Source: Limosilactobacillus sp.
GTDB taxonomy: Bacteria > Bacillota > Bacilli > Lactobacillales > Lactobacillaceae
Length of the DNA: 64,000 bases
Direction: 5' to 3'
Assembly: GCF_022482365.1 (NCBI RefSeq)
Contig: NZ_JAKVPE010000001.1
Location: 1 to 64,000 of the forward strand
The position numbers were made by a program, and so were the translations under genes. Below the pieces are notes generated by a model, which worked only from the letters and a program-made list of their open reading frames with translations, made no database searches and was not told the DNA's origin. Shown here in pieces: positions 7,988 to 16,681 of the stretch. The stretch's first letter is position 1. Each line of letters opens with the position of its first letter.

Positions 7988-8998
7988 ATGGAAAAGCAAT
8001 CAGTAACAATTTACACCGTTGCGCGTGAAGCACGGGTCTCGATGGCAACCGTTTCCCGGGTTGTCAACGGCAATCCCAACGTCAAGCCGGCAACCCGGCA
8101 GAAGGTCTTAGACGTTATCAAGCGCCTCAACTACCGTCCAAACGCGGTTGCCCGGGGCCTGGCCTCCAAGAAGACGACCACGGTCGGCGTGATCATCCCG
8201 CGGGTCACCAACCCCTACTTTGCCGACCTGGCACTGGGGATTGACGACATCGCTACGATGTACAAGTACAACATCATCTTGACGAACTCGGACAACGAGG
8301 ACGACCGCATCCTGACGGTGGTCCGCAACCTCCTGGCCAAGCAGGTCGACGGGGTCATCTTCATGGGCTACAACCTGCCGGATGCCGTTAAGGACGAGCT
8401 GAAGGGGAGCAACACCCCAGTGGTCGTTGCCGGTTCCGTCGTTGAGGATCCCGAGATCGCCACGGTCCGGATCGACTACGAGGAAGCAGCCAAGGAAGCT
8501 ACGGCCAAGCTGCTGGAGAGCGTCCACGACCACGTTGCCTTTGTCACTGGTCCCCTGGAATACGCCATCAACGGGACCACTCGGCTGGCGGGCTACCGGG
8601 CGGCATTAAAGGCTGCCGGCGTGGACTACGACAAGTCACTGGTCTTTGAAACTGACGGCAGCTACCAGGCCAGTTATGACCAGGCCAAGTCGCTGCTCGA
8701 CAAGGGTGTCAAGGCGGCCTACGTCAGCGACGATACCCTGGCGGTCGGCCTGCTGAACGCCTTAACTGATGCCGGTGTCAAGGTGCCGGACGACTTTGCG
8801 ATCATTTCGTCCAACGACACCACCTACACCAAGATTGCCCGGCCAACGATTTCGTCCATTACCCAGCCACTCTACGACCTCGGTGCCGTGGCCATGCGGC
8901 TGCTGACCAAGCTGATGGACGGCGAAGAGGCTCGGCCGGAAGAAAAGGACGTCATCTTAGAGCACGGCTTTGCCCAGCGTCAATCCACGAAGCAATAA
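7988..8998 (+). CDS. ccpA: Catabolite control protein A
   Basis: 336-residue LacI/GalR regulator. N-terminal helix-turn-helix (VTIYTVAREARVSMATVSRVVNGN) and hinge (YRPNAVARGLASKKT) are followed by the periplasmic-binding-type core starting TVGVIIPRVTNPYFADLA. CcpA with HPr-Ser46-P controls carbon catabolite repression and overflow genes such as ackA, also in this window. ATG 7988 is the family start with AAAGGG upstream. The gene has its own promoter with a cre-like site and is followed after one base by an unrelated membrane-protein gene, likely co-transcribed. Confidence 0.95.
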   Translation: MEKQSVTIYTVAREARVSMATVSRVVNGNPNVKPATRQKVLDVIKRLNYRPNAVARGLASKKTTTVGVIIPRVTNPYFADLALGIDDIATMYKYNIILTNSDNEDDRILTVVRNLLAKQVDGVIFMGYNLPDAVKDELKGSNTPVVVAGSVVEDPEIATVRIDYEEAAKEATAKLLESVHDHVAFVTGPLEYAINGTTRLAGYRAALKAAGVDYDKSLVFETDGSYQASYDQAKSLLDKGVKAAYVSDDTLAVGLLNALTDAGVKVPDDFAIISSNDTTYTKIARPTISSITQPLYDLGAVAMRLLTKLMDGEEARPEEKDVILEHGFAQRQSTKQ

Positions 8999-8999
8999 G

Positions 9000-9860
9000 A
9001 TGACCACCCGTAGTGAATTGCGGGCTCAGCAGCGGGCGGCGGAGGAAGAGGCTGCCCAGAAAAAGGAAGAAAAGCCGGTGGCCGCTCCCAAGCGGCGTCA
9101 CCACTTCTTCAACTTCTGGAGCGTTATCTCGCTGGCGCTCCTGCTGCTCAGCCTGATCGTCAACGCAACCTTCTTGAACCGCAGCTTCATCCTTCATGAA
9201 ATCAAGGGCTCGGTGGTCGAAACGACCATCACCGATCAGGTCAACGCCGGCCTGGAGCAGTACGGAATTTCCGGCTCGGTACTGACCGACAAGGAGACCG
9301 ACCAGCTGCTCACCCAGGCGGTCGACCAGGTTTACGCCGGCAAAAAGATCAGCCTCGACCTGTCAAAGGTGACCGCCAAGGTGGGTTCCAGCGTCGACAG
9401 CGAATTGTCCCAGTACGGCTTGTCGGGCGTTGGCAGCACGGCCACGGCCGCAATCAGCCAGAACGTCAACGCGGCGGTTAATTCCCAAGTCAACAACTCC
9501 ACGGTAGCCAAATTTACCCGGGGCGTTCAGGTGGCCCGGGCGGTAACCAACGCGATCATGATTGGTTCCGGCCTTGTCGTGGCGGCCCTGCTCGTCTTGG
9601 CCCTCCTGCGGCGTCACCTGCTGGAGAGCGCGAGCCATGCCTGCATCGGCGCGGCCGTCATTGACGGGCTGGTGGTGTGGGCCGTTGCCAAGCTGGGACC
9701 GCAGCTGGCGGCCGATTCACCAGACTACGTTTCCTTCGTGGCCCAGCTGGCGACGGACTTTAGCCACCGGGCATTTGGCATCTTGAGTTTGGCCCTGATC
9801 ATCGGGCTCGGCCTCTTAGCGGTTCGAATCGTCAGGTGGGGTTGGGGAAGTCGGCGTTGA
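9000..9860 (+). CDS. Unrecognised membrane protein downstream of ccpA
   Basis: 286 residues that I cannot assign to a family. Layout: charged Glu/Gln/Lys-rich cytoplasmic N-terminus (1-35) with KRRHH before a first transmembrane segment (about 40-62); an extracytoplasmic Val/Ser/Gln/Asn-rich domain of about 120 residues with repeated QYGxSG segments (QYGISGS, QYGLSGV); then three further hydrophobic segments and a basic end (RWGWGSRR). The ATG overlaps nothing but follows the ccpA stop by one base, with only a weak CACGAAG upstream, so translation probably depends on coupling to ccpA. Real gene by codon use and frame; role unknown. Confidence 0.75.
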   Translation: MTTRSELRAQQRAAEEEAAQKKEEKPVAAPKRRHHFFNFWSVISLALLLLSLIVNATFLNRSFILHEIKGSVVETTITDQVNAGLEQYGISGSVLTDKETDQLLTQAVDQVYAGKKISLDLSKVTAKVGSSVDSELSQYGLSGVGSTATAAISQNVNAAVNSQVNNSTVAKFTRGVQVARAVTNAIMIGSGLVVAALLVLALLRRHLLESASHACIGAAVIDGLVVWAVAKLGPQLAADSPDYVSFVAQLATDFSHRAFGILSLALIIGLGLLAVRIVRWGWGSRR

Positions 9861-9862
9861 CC

Positions 9863-9891
9863 TTGAATTAATCCCCAAACTTTGCTAAAAT
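9863..9891 (+). promoter_or_regulatory. yebC promoter
   Basis: TTGAAT, 17 bp, TAAAAT, placed immediately after the preceding stop codon and about 40 nt before the yebC start. Confidence 0.6.
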
Positions 9892-9932
9892 TTATCTGTT
9901 TATCACATTAATTAAGAAAAGAGGAGTCAGTA

Positions 9933-10682
9933 ATGTCAGGACATTCAAAATGGCATAACATTCAAGGGCGGAAGAACGCCCAGGATGCTAAGCGTGGTAA
10001 GATTTTCCAAAAGATCTCACGTGATTTGTACCAAGCAGCTAAAGCAGGTGATCCTGATCCAGCGAACAACGCCCAATTACGTCTGGTAATTGACAAGGCG
10101 CACGCGGCGAACATGCCAAAGAAGAACATCGACCGTGCCATTGCTAAGGCTTCTGGTGCTGGCGGTGCCAAGTTCGAAGAAGTTACCTACGAAGGTTACG
10201 CACCAGGTGGTGTGGCCGTGATGGTCATGGCCCTGACTGATAACAAGAACCGGACCGCTTCTGCTGTTCGTTCTGCCTTCAGTCATTCCGGTGGTTCCCT
10301 GGGTGCCAGCGGTTCCGTTTCCTACATGTTTGATCGCAAGGGTCTGATCGAAATCCTGCGTGACGGTCTCGACAAGAGCGAAGACGACATGCTGATGGAT
10401 GCGCTGGATGCCGGTGCCGATGATATGCAGGCCACCGACGAGAAGTTCCAGATCTTCACCGACCCAAGCAGCATGACGAGTGTTCGTGATGCACTGCAGG
10501 ACAAGGGCTACGAGCTGGACACGGCTGAAGTTACCATGATCCCACAAAACCGGACCGCGGTTCCAGCCGACAAGGCTAAGCAATACCGTCACCTGATCGA
10601 CGAATTGACTGCCAACGACGACGTTGCCGACATCTACGAAACCGGGATTCTGCCCGACGACGCTGATGACGACGAAGAATAA
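9933..10682 (+). CDS. YebC/TACO1-family translation or transcription factor
   Basis: 249 residues starting with the family hallmark [23 protein letters not shown] and carrying the later conserved stretch [19 protein letters not shown]. Historically annotated as a DNA-binding regulator (PmpR); more recent work on the family points to ribosome-associated action on difficult (polyproline) sequences. Cytosolic, about normal length, with an acidic end (DDADDDEE). Good AGAGGAG ribosome site. Stands alone with its own promoter and terminator, immediately before the comG operon. Confidence 0.93.
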   Translation: MSGHSKWHNIQGRKNAQDAKRGKIFQKISRDLYQAAKAGDPDPANNAQLRLVIDKAHAANMPKKNIDRAIAKASGAGGAKFEEVTYEGYAPGGVAVMVMALTDNKNRTASAVRSAFSHSGGSLGASGSVSYMFDRKGLIEILRDGLDKSEDDMLMDALDAGADDMQATDEKFQIFTDPSSMTSVRDALQDKGYELDTAEVTMIPQNRTAVPADKAKQYRHLIDELTANDDVADIYETGILPDDADDDEE

Positions 10683-10690
10683 TTAACCAA

Positions 10691-10727
10691 GAAAGTCACC
10701 GAGAAAAAATTCTCGGTGACTTTTTTA
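10691..10727 (+). terminator. Intrinsic terminator after yebC
   Basis: AAGTCACCGAGAA / TTCTCGGTGACTT stem with an AAAA loop, followed by T6. Confidence 0.92.
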
Positions 10728-10745
10728 GTTTAAAATCGATTTTTT

Positions 10746-10774
10746 TACGTCTTATTTAAGTAGGGGGGATAAGC
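10746..10774 (+). promoter_or_regulatory. comG leader with competence-shared motif
   Basis: ACGTCTTATTTAAGTAGGGGGGATAAGC precedes comGA in two stretches (10747-10774). The same GTAGGGGGGAT followed by four bases and ATG, with TATTTAA just upstream, recurs before coiA (29284-29309). The G6 run is a strong ribosome site; the AT-rich part may be the -10 of an alternative (competence) sigma factor. No sigma-A promoter is evident. Confidence 0.5.
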
Positions 10775-11752
10775 ATGGAAAATTTTGAAAAGGAATTAGC
10801 CGTTGTAATCAATCGTCGGGTTGCCGACCTCTACATTCTGCCGTACAAACGCTATTACCGCCTGCTGGTGGCTGACCGGGGTCAATTAGAGCTCTTAAAG
10901 GAAATCTCCAAGGACTACGGGCAGCGTTTCATTGCCTACCTCAAGTACCGGGCCGACATGGCGGTCAGCGAGCACCGTCGTCCGCAGTTGGGAGCGATGA
11001 GCTGGCAGTTCGGTCCCGAGAAGATCAACCTGCGTCTGTCGAGTGTCGGTGACTACCAGGGGCGGGAGTCGCTCGTGGTCCGCTTCATCTATAAGCTGAC
11101 CTCGGATAGTTATCACCTGCTCTTTCCACAGCAGTGGCAGGAGCTAAAGGATCTCTTGCACCGGCGCGGTCTGATTCTCTTTGCGGGGCCGATGGGGTCG
11201 GGGAAGACCACCACCATGTATCAGCTGGCCCGGGAGCTGGCCGATAAGCAGGTGGTGATGACCATCGAGGACCCGGTCGAAATTGAGGAGCCGCGATTTG
11301 TCCAGCTGCAGGTCAACACCCTGGCCGGGATGGACTACCAGCAGCTCTTGCGGCTCGGCCTGCGCCACCGCCCCAACGTCTTCATCGTCGGGGAGATTCG
11401 CGACCCGCAGACGGCCCAGATGACCGTTCAGGCGGCACTCTCTGGCCACCTCGTCTTGGGAACCGTTCACGCCAAAAACGTTTACGGGGTGATCGCTAGG
11501 TTAGAGCAGCTGGGGGTAGCACCCTACTACCTGGACCAGGTGCTGACGGGGATCTGTTACCAGCGCCTCTTGCTCCAGCTGAACAAGTCCCCGGCGGTCT
11601 TGTTCGACCTCTTAGGGGGAAAGAAGCTGCAAGACGAACTGGAAACACGAAGCGGGAGGGGAATGACGGATGAATGGCAGAATTACCTTAACCAAGCGGT
11701 TGCCGAAGGGCAAATCGAAACGCGGGTGGCGACGGCGGTCCAGGACGGCTAA
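10775..11752 (+). CDS. comGA: Competence pseudopilus assembly ATPase ComGA
   Basis: 325-residue type II/IV secretion ATPase (GspE/PilB superfamily) that powers assembly of the ComG pseudopilus used for DNA uptake; cytoplasmic face of the membrane. Visible: Walker A GPMGSGKTTTMYQ, Asp box IEDPVEI, Walker B region NVFIVGEIRDPQT and the His box GHLVLGTVHAKN. It lacks the N-terminal domain of long PilB proteins and the tetracysteine motif, as is normal for ComGA. First gene of a seven-gene operon; overlaps comGB by 83 nt. Confidence 0.95.
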   Translation: MENFEKELAVVINRRVADLYILPYKRYYRLLVADRGQLELLKEISKDYGQRFIAYLKYRADMAVSEHRRPQLGAMSWQFGPEKINLRLSSVGDYQGRESLVVRFIYKLTSDSYHLLFPQQWQELKDLLHRRGLILFAGPMGSGKTTTMYQLARELADKQVVMTIEDPVEIEEPRFVQLQVNTLAGMDYQQLLRLGLRHRPNVFIVGEIRDPQTAQMTVQAALSGHLVLGTVHAKNVYGVIARLEQLGVAPYYLDQVLTGICYQRLLLQLNKSPAVLFDLLGGKKLQDELETRSGRGMTDEWQNYLNQAVAEGQIETRVATAVQDG

Positions 11753-12740
11753 GTTCTCGCTGACCCAACAGGCCCAGTGGTTTCTCCTGGTCCACGACCT
11801 GCTGGCGGTTGGCTTTTCGCTGCGCCACGCGATTCAGTTTACCGCGACCATGAAGCCCCGCCTCTCCCCGATCCTCAATCGGGTTGACAAGGAACTGGCG
11901 GCCGGGGAGAGCTTTTCCACCGGCTTGCGCCCCTTTATCAACGCCGACCTCTACTACCAGCTTTTACTGGCCGAACGCCACGGCAATTTGGGGACGACCC
12001 TAGGGGAGATCGGCACGCTTTTGACGGCCACGGAGGAACAGCGTCGCAAGCTGCGCGGCCTGCTGCGCTATCCCTTGCTCCTGCTTGGCCTCCTGGCGCT
12101 GGTGGTGGCCGGATTAGCAGCCTTTGTCTATCCGGAGCTAGCCACCTGGCAGGTCGGCCAGGAAGAGAGCGGGCTGAAGACGATTGGCATCGAACTGGCA
12201 CTGTATCTGGCGGTGGCTATCCTGGTGGCGAGCGGCTTTCAGCTCTGGCACTGGCACCACCTGACGCCGCGTCAGCGCTTGATTGCCCGTTGTCACTGGC
12301 CGGTCGTCGGGCCCTGCTACAAGCTGTACTACCGCTACTATCTGACGTCAAACCTGGCGGTGATGCTCTGCCATGGCCTTTCGCTAAAGGAGATCATTGC
12401 CGTCACTAGGCGGTTCGATTCAAGTTCGCTGCTCTACCAGTTCAGTCAGGTTGCCGGGACGACATTGGCCCGCGGGGACCGACTGGAAAGCGTCGTTCGG
12501 GACTACCCCTTTATTCCCAGCGAGCTGGCGATCTTTATCAACAAGGGCGCCACCATGGCCACCCTCGGGGATGAGCTGGCCGCCTTTGCCAGGGTTCAGT
12601 TCAAACGGCTAACACGGCAGATCGAAGGACTCCTGGTCTGGGTCCAGCCACTGGCGTTTGGCCTGATCGCCCTGGTGATCGTGGCCCTGTACCTCAGTAT
12701 ATTATTGCCAATCTATCACTCGATGCAGGGGGTCGTATAA
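11670..12740 (+). CDS. comGB: Competence pseudopilus membrane protein ComGB
   Basis: 356-residue polytopic protein of the GspF/PilC family, the membrane platform of the pseudopilus. Two repeated cytoplasmic domains are visible (starting near WFLLVHDLLAVGFSLRHAI and near YLTSNLAVMLCHGLSLKEI), each followed by hydrophobic segments; the C-terminus ends in a transmembrane helix (ALVIVALYLSILLPIY). The basic N-terminus is encoded inside the comGA overlap. TAATG links it to comGC. Confidence 0.92.
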   Translation: MNGRITLTKRLPKGKSKRGWRRRSRTAKFSLTQQAQWFLLVHDLLAVGFSLRHAIQFTATMKPRLSPILNRVDKELAAGESFSTGLRPFINADLYYQLLLAERHGNLGTTLGEIGTLLTATEEQRRKLRGLLRYPLLLLGLLALVVAGLAAFVYPELATWQVGQEESGLKTIGIELALYLAVAILVASGFQLWHWHHLTPRQRLIARCHWPVVGPCYKLYYRYYLTSNLAVMLCHGLSLKEIIAVTRRFDSSSLLYQFSQVAGTTLARGDRLESVVRDYPFIPSELAIFINKGATMATLGDELAAFARVQFKRLTRQIEGLLVWVQPLAFGLIALVIVALYLSILLPIYHSMQGVV

Positions 12741-13051
12741 TGAAAAAACTAATTAAGAAACGCAGGGGCTTCACCCTGCTGGAAATGTCCATTGTCCTCT
12801 TTATTATCAGTCTCTTGGTGCTGATCGTCCTGCCCAACCTGGCGCAGCAGCGCAAGAACGCCAACCGGATCCACCGGCACGCAATGGTGGCGGTGGTTCA
12901 AACCCAGGTCGATGCCTATGAAAACGAGACGGGCACCGACCGGGTCACCCTCGAGGGACTCAGGCGCCATGACTACCTGACCAGCGCCCAGGTTCAAAAG
13001 GCCAAGAAGGAGCACATTTCAATCGTCAACGGAAAGGCGGTTGCACCATGA
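12740..13051 (+). CDS. comGC: Major pseudopilin ComGC
   Basis: 103 residues with a class III prepilin signal: basic leader KKLIKKRRG, then cleavage before F in GFTLLEMS, with Glu at mature position 5 and a hydrophobic helix (IVLFIISLLVLIVLPNL). It is the main subunit of the competence pseudopilus after processing by ComC (not in this window). Start overlaps the comGB stop by one base; the stop overlaps comGD. Confidence 0.93.
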   Translation: MKKLIKKRRGFTLLEMSIVLFIISLLVLIVLPNLAQQRKNANRIHRHAMVAVVQTQVDAYENETGTDRVTLEGLRRHDYLTSAQVQKAKKEHISIVNGKAVAP

Positions 13052-13476
13052 GCCGGCGCCCGGCCTTCACGGTGATCGAGATGGTGGTCGTCCTCATCAT
13101 GGTGACCCTGCTCTTTACCCTGATGATGCCGCAACTGAGTCCGACCAGGGCCCAGCTAGCCGAGCAGGAGTTTTGGCATTCAATGCGCCAAAACTGGCAG
13201 CGCGCCCAGGCGACGGCCCAGATCCAACACCGGGAGACAAACATTATCTACAAGCGGGATAATCAGCAGATCCTTTTTTTCACTTCCGGACGTACTACGA
13301 TCGTCGATATTCCCGCCTCCATGCGGGTGGTCAAATTCGGCGATGTCAGGATGCATAGTGACGGCTACGTGCGGCCACGGACCTTTGTTATTGATTCGCC
13401 CAGTCGCCACCGTCGCTACCTGATGAAGATTCAGCTGGCCTGGGGAGGATATCATCTTGAAGAAGAGAAGCATTAG
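13048..13476 (+). CDS. comGD: Minor pseudopilin ComGD
   Basis: 142 residues; short basic leader RRP before AFTVIEMVVVLIMVTLLFTL, a type IV pilin N-terminus in which the residue before the cleavage site is Ala-Phe rather than Gly-Phe (P-A-F). The globular part has the beta-strand pattern of GspH-type minor pseudopilins. Overlaps comGC by 4 nt (ATGA) and comGE by 20 nt. Confidence 0.85.
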   Translation: MSRRPAFTVIEMVVVLIMVTLLFTLMMPQLSPTRAQLAEQEFWHSMRQNWQRAQATAQIQHRETNIIYKRDNQQILFFTSGRTTIVDIPASMRVVKFGDVRMHSDGYVRPRTFVIDSPSRHRRYLMKIQLAWGGYHLEEEKH

Positions 13477-13744
13477 GGGCTTTGTTTTAGCCGATAGCCT
13501 GGTGGCCCTGCTGGTGGTCGCCCTGGGGATTGCGACGCTCTTGATGGGGCAAAAGCAGTTAGCCCATCAGGAGCGCCAGCACCGCATCCGTCTCTGTGCG
13601 GCCCGGCTAGCCAAGGAGGCGACCGATCAGCAGGTTGCCACCAAGCGCCCGGCTACCATTCGCCGGGGAGATTTTCGGGCATTGGCCCAGCGACGGCAGG
13701 TTACGGTCTGGTATCGACAGAAAATGGTGGTGACTTTGCGATGA
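13457..13744 (+). CDS. comGE: Minor pseudopilin ComGE
   Basis: 95 residues with leader KKRSIRG and prepilin segment FVLADSLVALLVVALGIATLL; Asp replaces Glu at mature position 5 (FVLAD). Assigned as ComGE from position between comGD and comGF and from size. It overlaps comGF by 4 nt (ATGA), continuing the coupled operon. Confidence 0.82.
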   Translation: MKKRSIRGFVLADSLVALLVVALGIATLLMGQKQLAHQERQHRIRLCAARLAKEATDQQVATKRPATIRRGDFRALAQRRQVTVWYRQKMVVTLR

Positions 13745-14175
13745 AAAAGCAAGCAGGATTTACGATTGCGGAGAGCCTGGCGGCACTTTTGGTCACCGCC
13801 CTGGTGATGGTGCTGATCAATTTTGCCCTGACCGCGGTTCGGCAGGTCAACCGGCCAGGATTGGACAAGACAACGGACTGGTATATTTTCTTGCGGGAAA
13901 TGGAGAGCCCGGACCACCACTTCGTCCTCGAGAAGATGGTCGGTCACCACATGCTGGTCGTCAGGGATGCCCAAAGCGGCCTGAAGTACCAGCTGCAGGG
14001 TCAAGACGCCTTCTACCTGACGGCGGTGGGGCGGGGTGGCTACCTGCGGGTGTTAGACGACATCAAGGGGGCAACCTATTCCTTTACCCGGCTGCCGGGA
14101 TCACGGGTGCTGGTGGAGGTGGAACGAACGAATGGTGAACAAGATGCGGGAATTATCCAGTTTTATAAAGAGTAG
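13741..14175 (+). CDS. comGF: Minor pseudopilin ComGF
   Basis: 144 residues with prepilin signal KKQAGFTIAESLAALLVTAL (G-F cleavage, Glu5) and a C-terminal half resembling ComGF (LEKMVGHHMLVVRDAQSGLKYQLQ type beta-strands). Its last 44 nt overlap the next small gene. Part of the comG operon. Confidence 0.87.
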   Translation: MKKQAGFTIAESLAALLVTALVMVLINFALTAVRQVNRPGLDKTTDWYIFLREMESPDHHFVLEKMVGHHMLVVRDAQSGLKYQLQGQDAFYLTAVGRGGYLRVLDDIKGATYSFTRLPGSRVLVEVERTNGEQDAGIIQFYKE

Positions 14176-14338
14176 CCGGGGTGGTTATGCCCTGCTGACG
14201 AGCATCCTTTTGCTGGGCCTGATCTGCCTGGCGGTGGTGTGGCAGTATCGCTACTATACCGCCCAGTGGCAGTTGGAGGACCAACTGGCCCGGGAATTTC
14301 TGCGGGCGGCGAGTCACAATTTGACAATTAAAAAATAA
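14132..14338 (+). CDS. comGG: ComGG-like small pseudopilin component
   Basis: 68 residues, positioned as the seventh comG gene: hydrophilic leader ending SSRGGYALLTSILLLGLICLAVVW, that is a prepilin-like Gly-Tyr junction and hydrophobic helix, then a short amphipathic tail. It lacks Glu5, as do many ComGG proteins. Identity rests on position and the hydrophobic layout, so the symbol is inferred. No clear terminator follows; the methylase gene starts 90 nt later. Confidence 0.7.
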   Translation: MVNKMRELSSFIKSSRGGYALLTSILLLGLICLAVVWQYRYYTAQWQLEDQLAREFLRAASHNLTIKK

Positions 14339-14414
14339 GTGTCTGGGGAAAGCGGATTCTTGAATTTATTCCGTATTATCGGTAAACTATGTAATGGAAT
14401 GATTGTAATTTAAT

Positions 14415-14431
14415 GGAGGTGACCAACACTG
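14415..14431 (+). promoter_or_regulatory. Ribosome site implying a CTG start
   Basis: GGAGGTG (14415-14421) lies 7 nt before CTG (14429-14431). The only in-frame alternatives are TTG at 14462, which is too far from this site, and an in-frame stop (TGA at 14420) blocks anything upstream. CTG is the best-placed initiator. Confidence 0.6.
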
Positions 14432-15439
14432 GCACAACAAACACCACAACAATTATTTCAATTGTTTGACCGCGGAACCGAGGTACTGCAAGCGGCCCTG
14501 CGCTCTTCCTACCTTGACGCGCTGTTGGAGAATATCGAAAACGTAATCAACCACGAGATCCAGGTTGAAGACGGGGTCCCGGACCAGGCAACGGTCGATC
14601 AGCTCTCGCAGCTGTATGACCAGCTGGACCTGGACCACGCCGACGCCGAGACGCTGCGGCAGCTTGTTCAGCTGAGCTTTTTGAAGGTGATTCGCAAGGA
14701 CGCCATCCAGGCCAACCACCAGATGACGCCGGATACGATTGGCTTTTTGATGGCCTTTTTGATCGAAAAGGTCACCAAACTGAACCGGCCCTACACGATC
14801 TTTGATCCGGCGGTCGGGACCGCCAACCTTTTGACGACGGTGATCAACGCCCTGCAAAAGGTTAGCCAGGAACCGGTCCACGGTTACGGCATCGATAATG
14901 ATCCATCAATGCTGGAGGTAGCGAGCGCGAGTGTTGCCTTGCAAAAACTGAACGTTGACCTTTATCATCAGGACGCCATTGATGCGCTGGACATCCCCCA
15001 GTGTGACTTGGCCGTATCGGATTTGCCGATTGGCTATTACCCGTTGGACCAGAATACGGGCAACTACCAAACCCGGGCCAAGAAGGGGCATTCCTACGTG
15101 CACCATCTGCTGATTGAGCAGTCAATGAACTATCTGCGGCCAGGTGGTTTCGGGGTCTTTTTGGTACCAAGCAATCTATTTCAGACTAAGGAGTCACAGT
15201 CATTCGTCAAGTGGATTCAGTCGGTTGCTTACTTACAGGGGTTGATCAACCTGCCCGCCGAGCTGTTTGCCAACCCGGCCGCGCAAAAGTCCATCTTGCT
15301 GCTGCAGCGGCACGGTGGCGACAGCAAGCAAGCGGTCAAGGTCCTGTTGGGAGAATTCCCGTCCTTTAAGAAAACCAAGGAATTCGCCGACTTTGTTGCA
15401 GAAATCGACCACTGGGTGGCCACGAATCTAAATCAATAA
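14429..15439 (+). CDS. YtxK-like class I SAM-dependent methyltransferase
   Basis: 336 residues if started at CTG 14429 (MAQQTPQQLFQLFDRG). Resembles the N6-adenine methylase fold (N-6_Mtase): FDPAVGTANLLTTVINAL as the SAM-binding motif I, YGIDNDP as motif II, and SDLPIGYYP in place of the catalytic NPPY/DPPY motif. The altered motif IV is typical of the YtxK group, which lies next to ackA in Bacillus and lactobacilli and has no proven DNA target. There is no restriction partner or specificity subunit nearby. Located between comG and ackA, 16 nt before the ackA start. Confidence 0.85.
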   Translation: MAQQTPQQLFQLFDRGTEVLQAALRSSYLDALLENIENVINHEIQVEDGVPDQATVDQLSQLYDQLDLDHADAETLRQLVQLSFLKVIRKDAIQANHQMTPDTIGFLMAFLIEKVTKLNRPYTIFDPAVGTANLLTTVINALQKVSQEPVHGYGIDNDPSMLEVASASVALQKLNVDLYHQDAIDALDIPQCDLAVSDLPIGYYPLDQNTGNYQTRAKKGHSYVHHLLIEQSMNYLRPGGFGVFLVPSNLFQTKESQSFVKWIQSVAYLQGLINLPAELFANPAAQKSILLLQRHGGDSKQAVKVLLGEFPSFKKTKEFADFVAEIDHWVATNLNQ

Positions 15440-15455
15440 AAGGAGACAGTCAATA

Positions 15456-16661
15456 ATGTCAAAAACTATTGCCGTTAATGCCGGTAGTTCAACGCTGAAG
15501 TTTAAGTTATTCGATATGCCAAGCGAAGACGTCGTCGCAGAAGGGACGATCGAGCGGATTGGTGAAAAGATGGGTCACGCCAAGATCAAGTACGGCGACG
15601 GCCAGAAGCACGAAGAAGAAATTCCGTTTGCCGATCACGGGGCAGCCGTTCAATACCTGCTGGACCAGTTGATCGACCTCGATATCGTTGACAGCTACGA
15701 CGAAATTACTGCCGTTGGTCACCGGATCGTTGCCGGTGGTGAATTCTTCAAGGATTCTGCCATCATTGATGACGACGTAATCGACAAGATTGATAAGTTA
15801 GCCGAATATGCTCCACTGCACGACCCAGCCGAACTGGTTGGGATCAAGGCCTTCCGCAAGGTGCTGCCAAACGCCTTTGCGGTTGCCGTCTTTGACACCT
15901 CGTTCCACGTTGACATGCCAAAGATGAACGCCCTCTACAGTGTGCCTTACGAATGGTACCAGAAGTTTGGTGCGCGGAAGTACGGTGCCCACGGTACGAG
16001 CCACCGTTACGTTGCCGGCCGGGCTGCCAAGATGCTTGGCAAGCCGCTGGAAGACCTCAAGCTGATCACCATGCACATCGGTGCCGGTGCCTCCATCACG
16101 GCCATCAAGGGTGGCAAGTCCTACGATACGTCAATGGGCTTCTCCCCACTGGCCGGAATCACGATGGCAACCCGTTCTGGGGACGTGGACCCATCCTTAG
16201 TAGCCTTTGTCCAAGAAAAGCTGGGTGTCTCCTCCCAGGAAATGATTGACATCTTGAACCACAAGTCCGGTCTGCTGGGTATTTCCCAACTGTCACCAGA
16301 CATGCGGGACATTCTGGCTGCCGCCGACAAGGGCAATGACCAGGCTCAGTTAGCCCTTGACATGTACGTCAACCGGATCGTTCGCTACATCGGTTCCTAC
16401 ATCGCCGAAATGGGCGGGGCTGACGCAATCGTCTTCACCGCTGGTGTTGGTGAGAACAGTGCGCCGGTTCGGAAGTTGGTTACCGACCAACTGGGCTACT
16501 TCGGCATCAAGATCGACCAGGAGAAGAACAAGTGCCACGGTGTTGAACGTGACCTGTCCGCTCCGGATGCCAAGATCAAGACCCTGTTGATTCCAACCAA
16601 CGAAGAGCTGATGATCGTTCGGGACATTGAACGGTTGAAGAAGCAACAAGCTAACAAGTAA
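15456..16661 (+). CDS. ackA: Acetate kinase
   Basis: 401-residue ASKHA-fold kinase: acetyl phosphate + ADP to acetate + ATP, the energy-yielding step of the heterofermentative phosphoketolase route. Motifs: N-terminal VNAGSSTLKFKLF, VGHRIVAGGEFF, FDTSFHVDMP, HGTSHRYV, and GVGENSAPVRK. Full length. AAAGGAGA lies well placed before ATG 15456. Expression of ackA in related species is under CcpA, but I see no clear cre in the short gap after the methylase gene. Confidence 0.96.
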   Translation: MSKTIAVNAGSSTLKFKLFDMPSEDVVAEGTIERIGEKMGHAKIKYGDGQKHEEEIPFADHGAAVQYLLDQLIDLDIVDSYDEITAVGHRIVAGGEFFKDSAIIDDDVIDKIDKLAEYAPLHDPAELVGIKAFRKVLPNAFAVAVFDTSFHVDMPKMNALYSVPYEWYQKFGARKYGAHGTSHRYVAGRAAKMLGKPLEDLKLITMHIGAGASITAIKGGKSYDTSMGFSPLAGITMATRSGDVDPSLVAFVQEKLGVSSQEMIDILNHKSGLLGISQLSPDMRDILAAADKGNDQAQLALDMYVNRIVRYIGSYIAEMGGADAIVFTAGVGENSAPVRKLVTDQLGYFGIKIDQEKNKCHGVERDLSAPDAKIKTLLIPTNEELMIVRDIERLKKQQANK

Positions 16662-16681
16662 TTTATTTTTAGCAGACTAAA

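Noticed and set aside
14429-15439. Restriction-modification or BREX-type defence gene
   Set aside because: The methylase has an altered catalytic motif, lies in the conserved comG-ackA neighbourhood and has no restriction or specificity partner.
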